From assembly GCA_012719115.1 (NCBI GenBank), contig JAAYAZ010000174.1:1-7736 (forward strand): 7,736 nt of DNA. Reading direction: 5' to 3'. The DNA comes from Dehalococcoidales bacterium (GTDB lineage Bacteria; Chloroflexota; Dehalococcoidia; Dehalococcoidales; UBA5627). The first letter of the stretch is position 1. Each line of letters begins with the position of its first letter. Both the position numbers and the translations under genes were made by a program. Under the pieces are notes generated by a model. The model was given only the letters and a program-made list of their open reading frames with translations, had not been told where the DNA came from and did no database searches. Shown one piece after another: positions 5,300-7,736 of this stretch.

Positions 5300-6169
5300 A
5301 TGCATATAGTCTTATGGATAGTTATAGGTTTGGTATTTTTATATCTGCTGACTTCGTTTCTAATAGCAAACGGTATAGCTATGAGCTTAAGAAGGTCATT
5401 GGCAATGACTCCGGCTATGTTCGGGCTGTCTTATGAAAATGTCAGTTTTTACAGCCGTATCGATAATGTGCTTTTAAAAGGCTGGTACATATCGGCAGGC
5501 ACTAAAAGGACAATTATAGCGATGCCGGGCGGGAAACAGACAAGAGAAGACCGCTCGACGAAAATGCTGGAATTGTGTGTGGATTTGGCAAAACAGGGTT
5601 ACAACGTGCTTGTTTTTGAAAGGAGGGGATGCGGGGAATCGCAGGCGGCAAAGTTCAGTTGCCGTTCTGTCTTGGGCAGGGATTTCAGCGGTGCGATAGA
5701 CTATATCAAAAAACGTAAGGGACAGGAAGAGAATATCATTTTACTCGGAGTATCCATCGGAGCTTCTGCGGCTATCTCATCTGCCAGAGAAAATGATGAT
5801 ATCGAGGCAGTTATTTGCGACAGTTGTTTTACAAGCATACCCGAAATGACAAAAAGAGTGTTGGCAAATGCATTTAAACCTTTTGTTATTTTTAAGCCGG
5901 GGTCGGTTTTGATGGGCAGGCTCTTTTTCGGGCTGGATAGAGAGAGCGCTATCGACAAAGTTCCTTATATTAACTGCCCTATATTTTTTATCAACGGTTC
6001 GGATGATACATCTGTCCCGCCTTCTGATGCCTATAGTCTGCTTGATGCATCGAATAACCCGTCAGACGATATATGGATAGCTGACGGAGCAGGGCATAGC
6101 CAATCCTATATGACCTATCCCAGGGAATATGTTGAAAAGATAGTTCAATTTATATCTGACAGATTGTAA
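5300..6169 (+). CDS. Membrane-anchored alpha/beta hydrolase
   Basis: This 289-residue protein starts with one hydrophobic helix (about 3-24, MHIVLWIVIGLVFLYLL) without a signal-peptidase site, so it is likely anchored in the membrane. Basic residues just after the helix (RR at 31-32) suggest that the catalytic domain stays in the cytoplasm, but topology is not certain. The alpha/beta hydrolase core has the oxyanion-region strand TIIAMPGGK (71-79), the RRGCGES turn (108-114), the nucleophile S152 in GVSIGA, an acid at D235 or D236 in INGSDDTSVPP, and the catalytic H266 in GAGHSQSY. This resembles the serine hydrolases related to prolyl oligopeptidase and BEM46-type proteins with an N-terminal anchor. 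Substrate is unknown; an esterase, thioesterase or acylase activity would fit. The ribosome binding site is weak. Confidence 0.9.
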   Translation: MHIVLWIVIGLVFLYLLTSFLIANGIAMSLRRSLAMTPAMFGLSYENVSFYSRIDNVLLKGWYISAGTKRTIIAMPGGKQTREDRSTKMLELCVDLAKQGYNVLVFERRGCGESQAAKFSCRSVLGRDFSGAIDYIKKRKGQEENIILLGVSIGASAAISSARENDDIEAVICDSCFTSIPEMTKRVLANAFKPFVIFKPGSVLMGRLFFGLDRESAIDKVPYINCPIFFINGSDDTSVPPSDAYSLLDASNNPSDDIWIADGAGHSQSYMTYPREYVEKIVQFISDRL

Positions 6170-6199
6170 AAAGACTTTTTAATAATGTTGGTTAAAAAG
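6168..6199 (-). terminator. Possible weak terminator of the pyr operon
   Basis: On the minus strand CTTTTTAA (6199-6192) can pair with TTAAAAAG (6182-6175) across a 9-nt loop and is followed directly by TCTTTTT (6174-6168). The stem has only one G-C pair, so it would be weak. The T-run overlaps the stop codon of the convergent alpha/beta hydrolase. On the plus strand only ATTTC follows the stem. Confidence 0.35.
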
Positions 6200-6216
6200 A
6201 TTTCTACGTACTATAA

Positions 6217-6423
6217 CTAAAGCATTGATTGGCGTAATTTCATAACCACTATTGATAAGGTCAGGCTGAAGATAGCTACAAAAAAGTCTAAATATGTTGC
6301 AATGGCTGCCTCATCGGGTCCGGTTGAAAAAGCCATAGCCAGTCCGATTATCAGTCTTATAATGCCGAAAATAAATAAAACCCATATGACCGTTGTCGCT
6401 AAGCCTTTGAAAAGATTTGACAT
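6217..6423 (-). CDS. Small two-helix membrane protein in the pyr operon
   Basis: This 68-residue protein is mostly two membrane helices, about residues 8-31 (LATTVIWVLFIFGIIRL...) and 42-62 (ATYLDFFVAIFSLTLSIVV). A short linker FSTGPDEAAI between them is acidic, and the tail KLRQSML is basic, so by the positive-inside rule both ends are probably cytoplasmic. No catalytic motif or Cys is present and I do not recognise the family. AGGAGG (6436-6431) lies 7 nt before the ATG, which argues strongly for real translation. It follows pyrK by 34 nt on the same strand with no promoter between them, so it is probably the last gene of the carB-pyrK transcript. A link to pyrimidine metabolism is inferred from position only. 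Confidence 0.8.
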   Translation of the reverse strand: MSNLFKGLATTVIWVLFIFGIIRLIIGLAMAFSTGPDEAAIATYLDFFVAIFSLTLSIVVMKLRQSML

Positions 6424-6430
6424 AGATTAG

Positions 6431-6436
6431 CCTCCT
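6431..6436 (-). promoter_or_regulatory. Shine-Dalgarno of the small membrane protein
   Basis: The minus strand reads AGGAGG at 6436-6431, 7 nt upstream of the ATG at 6423. It confirms that this short frame is a gene and not a by-product of the pyrK 3' end. Confidence 0.75.
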
Positions 6437-6457
6437 GCAAAATATTAGAAAATAAAA

Positions 6458-7234
6458 CTAAATATCTACCAGTTCATCCCATATCACATCGTCGAAATCA
6501 AAGACGGGTCCGTCATGGCAAACCTGCTTCAATCCTTGCTTAGTCTTAATAGCACACCCGTAACAGACTCCCATTCCGCATGCCATACGTATTTCCAGTG
6601 AAATCTGGCAGGGTTTATTCTGTAAAAGATTATATTTATGCATTGTTCGATACATTGGCGCCGGTCCGCAGGCAAAAATCCGGTCGGCTTCACCTATATA
6701 ATCAGGCAGAATATCGGTAGTTCTGCCTTTTATCCCCATCGAGCCGTCGTCAGTTGTTACCATGCATTGGATACCGGTAGGAAGCATGCTGCCGGGTAAT
6801 ACCATTTCAGCTTTCTGCGCTCCCATAAGCAGTTTAACATTCTTCCCTATAGCAGTAGCCGTTTCAGCTAAAAACATAAGCGGGGCAATACCCATTCCCC
6901 CGGCAACCAGCAGCAGGTTCTCGGTATCGTCACCAATCACATAACCATTCCCCAGAGGTCCCAGAACGTCAATCAGGGCATTCTCTTTCTGCTTTGAAAG
7001 CCATAGAGTGCCCCGCCCCAATTTTGCGTATAAAACAGCTAATTTACTCCCATCAATTCGATGGATACTTATCGGTCTGCGAAGCAATGTATCATCGCCG
7101 CATTGTATCATTATAAATTGCCCGGGCTTTGCGGAGGCTGCGATGTCGGGTGCTTCAATCCACATTAAGGAAACACCCGGCATTATCTCTTTGTTTGAGA
7201 TTATATTGCATATCGAATGTCTGGCATTAATCAA
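6458..7234 (-). CDS. pyrK: Dihydroorotate dehydrogenase electron transfer subunit PyrK
   Basis: PyrK is the FAD- and [2Fe-2S]-carrying subunit of class 1B dihydroorotate dehydrogenase. It passes electrons from the catalytic PyrD subunit to NAD+ in pyrimidine synthesis, in the cytosol. The 258 residues match the family. RRPISI (52-57) binds FAD, GGMGIAP (112-118) and CGPAPM (189-194) form the NAD-binding half, and four Cys (219, 224, 227, 239) in ACGMGVCYGCAIKT and QVCHDGP ligate the iron-sulfur cluster. The start is uncertain. The TTG at 7234 gives a normal N-terminus, but the only Shine-Dalgarno (7260-7256) is 21 nt away. The frame has no ATG before residue 18, and the in-frame stop is at 7267-7265. 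An ATA at 7249 sits at ideal spacing and would add five residues. It lies 36 nt after carB and is probably co-transcribed. pyrD is not in the window. Confidence 0.95.
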   Translation of the reverse strand: MINARHSICNIISNKEIMPGVSLMWIEAPDIAASAKPGQFIMIQCGDDTLLRRPISIHRIDGSKLAVLYAKLGRGTLWLSKQKENALIDVLGPLGNGYVIGDDTENLLLVAGGMGIAPLMFLAETATAIGKNVKLLMGAQKAEMVLPGSMLPTGIQCMVTTDDGSMGIKGRTTDILPDYIGEADRIFACGPAPMYRTMHKYNLLQNKPCQISLEIRMACGMGVCYGCAIKTKQGLKQVCHDGPVFDFDDVIWDELVDI

Positions 7235-7255
7235 TATATTGCTGTCTATATCAAT

Positions 7256-7260
7256 CTCCT
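7256..7260 (-). promoter_or_regulatory. Shine-Dalgarno in the carB-pyrK gap
   Basis: The minus strand reads CAGGAG ending at 7256, between the carB stop and pyrK. It is 6 nt before an in-frame ATA (7249-7247) and 21 nt before the TTG at 7234. It bears directly on where pyrK begins. Confidence 0.5.
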
Positions 7261-7270
7261 GTTGTTATAT

Positions 7271-7736
7271 TTATTTGTGGTTTCGGTATTCCGGCATTGA
7301 TAATACTTCGTAGTTGTATTGTCCGCCGGTAAGCACTTCGGAAACCGCCCTGGCGGTATCTAACGAAGTAAAACAGGGGATTCGCTGCTCAGCGGCGGCA
7401 CGGCGGATATGGAAACCGTCTCTCAGTGAAATCCTGCCTCCTGTTATAGTATTGACCACGCCGTTTACGGTTCCGTCATGGATAATATCGATTACATTGG
7501 GATGGCCTTCGTCCAGCTTTTTAGTTATCATAGATACGGATAATCCGGCATTTTGTAAAAGTTCGGAAGTCCCTTCCGTAGCGTACAGTTTGAATCCGGC
7601 ATCATGGAAATTTTTTATTATCGGTAGTGCTTCGGCTTTATCGCGGTCTGCTATGCTGAATAAAATGCTGCCTTTCTCGGGAAGCATCAAACCGGCAGCT
7701 AAAAGAGCTTTTGTAATTGCGCCATTAAATGATGTA
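7271..7736 (-). CDS. carB: Carbamoyl phosphate synthase large subunit, C-terminal end (partial)
   Basis: Only the last 154 codons are inside the window; the gene runs in from beyond position 7736. The visible part is the end of the second synthetase half (TSFNGAITKALLAAGL) followed by the C-terminal MGS-like allosteric domain of CarB. Typical segments are GSILFSIADRDK, LYATEGTSELL, the VNTITGG loop and FHIRRAAAEQRIPCFTS with a TARAV helix. CarB uses ammonia from glutamine, bicarbonate and two ATP to make carbamoyl phosphate for pyrimidines and arginine; this domain binds effectors such as UMP in known enzymes. The frame stays open to the window edge, so no start is given. TAA lies at 7273-7271, and pyrK follows on the same strand. 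Confidence 0.96.
   Translation of the reverse strand, partial: TSFNGAITKALLAAGLMLPEKGSILFSIADRDKAEALPIIKNFHDAGFKLYATEGTSELLQNAGLSVSMITKKLDEGHPNVIDIIHDGTVNGVVNTITGGRISLRDGFHIRRAAAEQRIPCFTSLDTARAVSEVLTGGQYNYEVLSMPEYRNHK

Noticed and set aside
7008..7313. 101-residue plus-strand frame over pyrK and the carB end
   Set aside because: It is antisense to pyrK and carB with no ribosome binding site or recognisable domain.
1..7736. CRISPR array, transposase, tRNA or rRNA genes
   Set aside because: Looked for repeated units, terminal inverted repeats with transposase motifs, and cloverleaf or rRNA stretches; none seen.

Overview
This is an ordinary-looking chromosomal segment from a bacterium with strong AGGAGG-type ribosome binding sites, sigma70-like promoters and moderately AT-rich DNA. 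The gene set (RimO, PyrK of the NAD-linked class 1B dihydroorotate dehydrogenase next to CarB, several cytosolic hydrolases, Cys-rich proteins) suggests an anaerobe. A Chloroflexota/Dehalococcoidia-like or clostridial-type host is my best guess, from protein style only. No mobile element, CRISPR array, rRNA or tRNA was found.

Layout, left to right. Positions 1-229 are non-coding, with a hairpin, an 8-bp direct repeat and a promoter whose -35 box lies inside an inverted repeat. This promoter leads to a 22-residue lysine-rich peptide gene (230-298) with a perfect Shine-Dalgarno. After about 290 bases without a gene, a promoter with a palindromic -10 drives a 312-residue protein made of three tandem beta-sandwich-like repeats (657-1595). 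It ends at a clear intrinsic terminator (1640-1678). Converging on it from the right is rimO (1703-3040, minus strand), whose promoter places the transcript start on the ATG itself, so its mRNA is probably leaderless. Back to back with rimO is a 60-residue zinc-ribbon protein (3197-3379).

The centre holds three unrelated-fold hydrolases: a nitrilase-superfamily amidohydrolase (3535-4374, minus), a metallo-beta-lactamase-fold hydrolase (4516-5220, plus) and a membrane-anchored alpha/beta hydrolase (5300-6169, plus). Each has its own promoter signal, so they are neighbours rather than one operon.

The right end is a minus-strand pyrimidine biosynthesis operon entering from outside the window: the C-terminal end of carB (7271-7736), pyrK (6458-7234) and a 68-residue two-helix membrane protein (6217-6423). 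CarB makes carbamoyl phosphate. PyrK passes electrons from dihydroorotate oxidation to NAD+. The small membrane protein is unassigned. pyrK lacks a conventional start codon at a suitable distance from its Shine-Dalgarno.

No complete, clearly new multi-gene system is visible. The points most worth following are the 22-residue basic peptide with its operator-like promoter, the triple-repeat protein, the pyrK start, the AUG-UGA start-stop in front of the amidohydrolase and the small membrane protein in the pyr operon.
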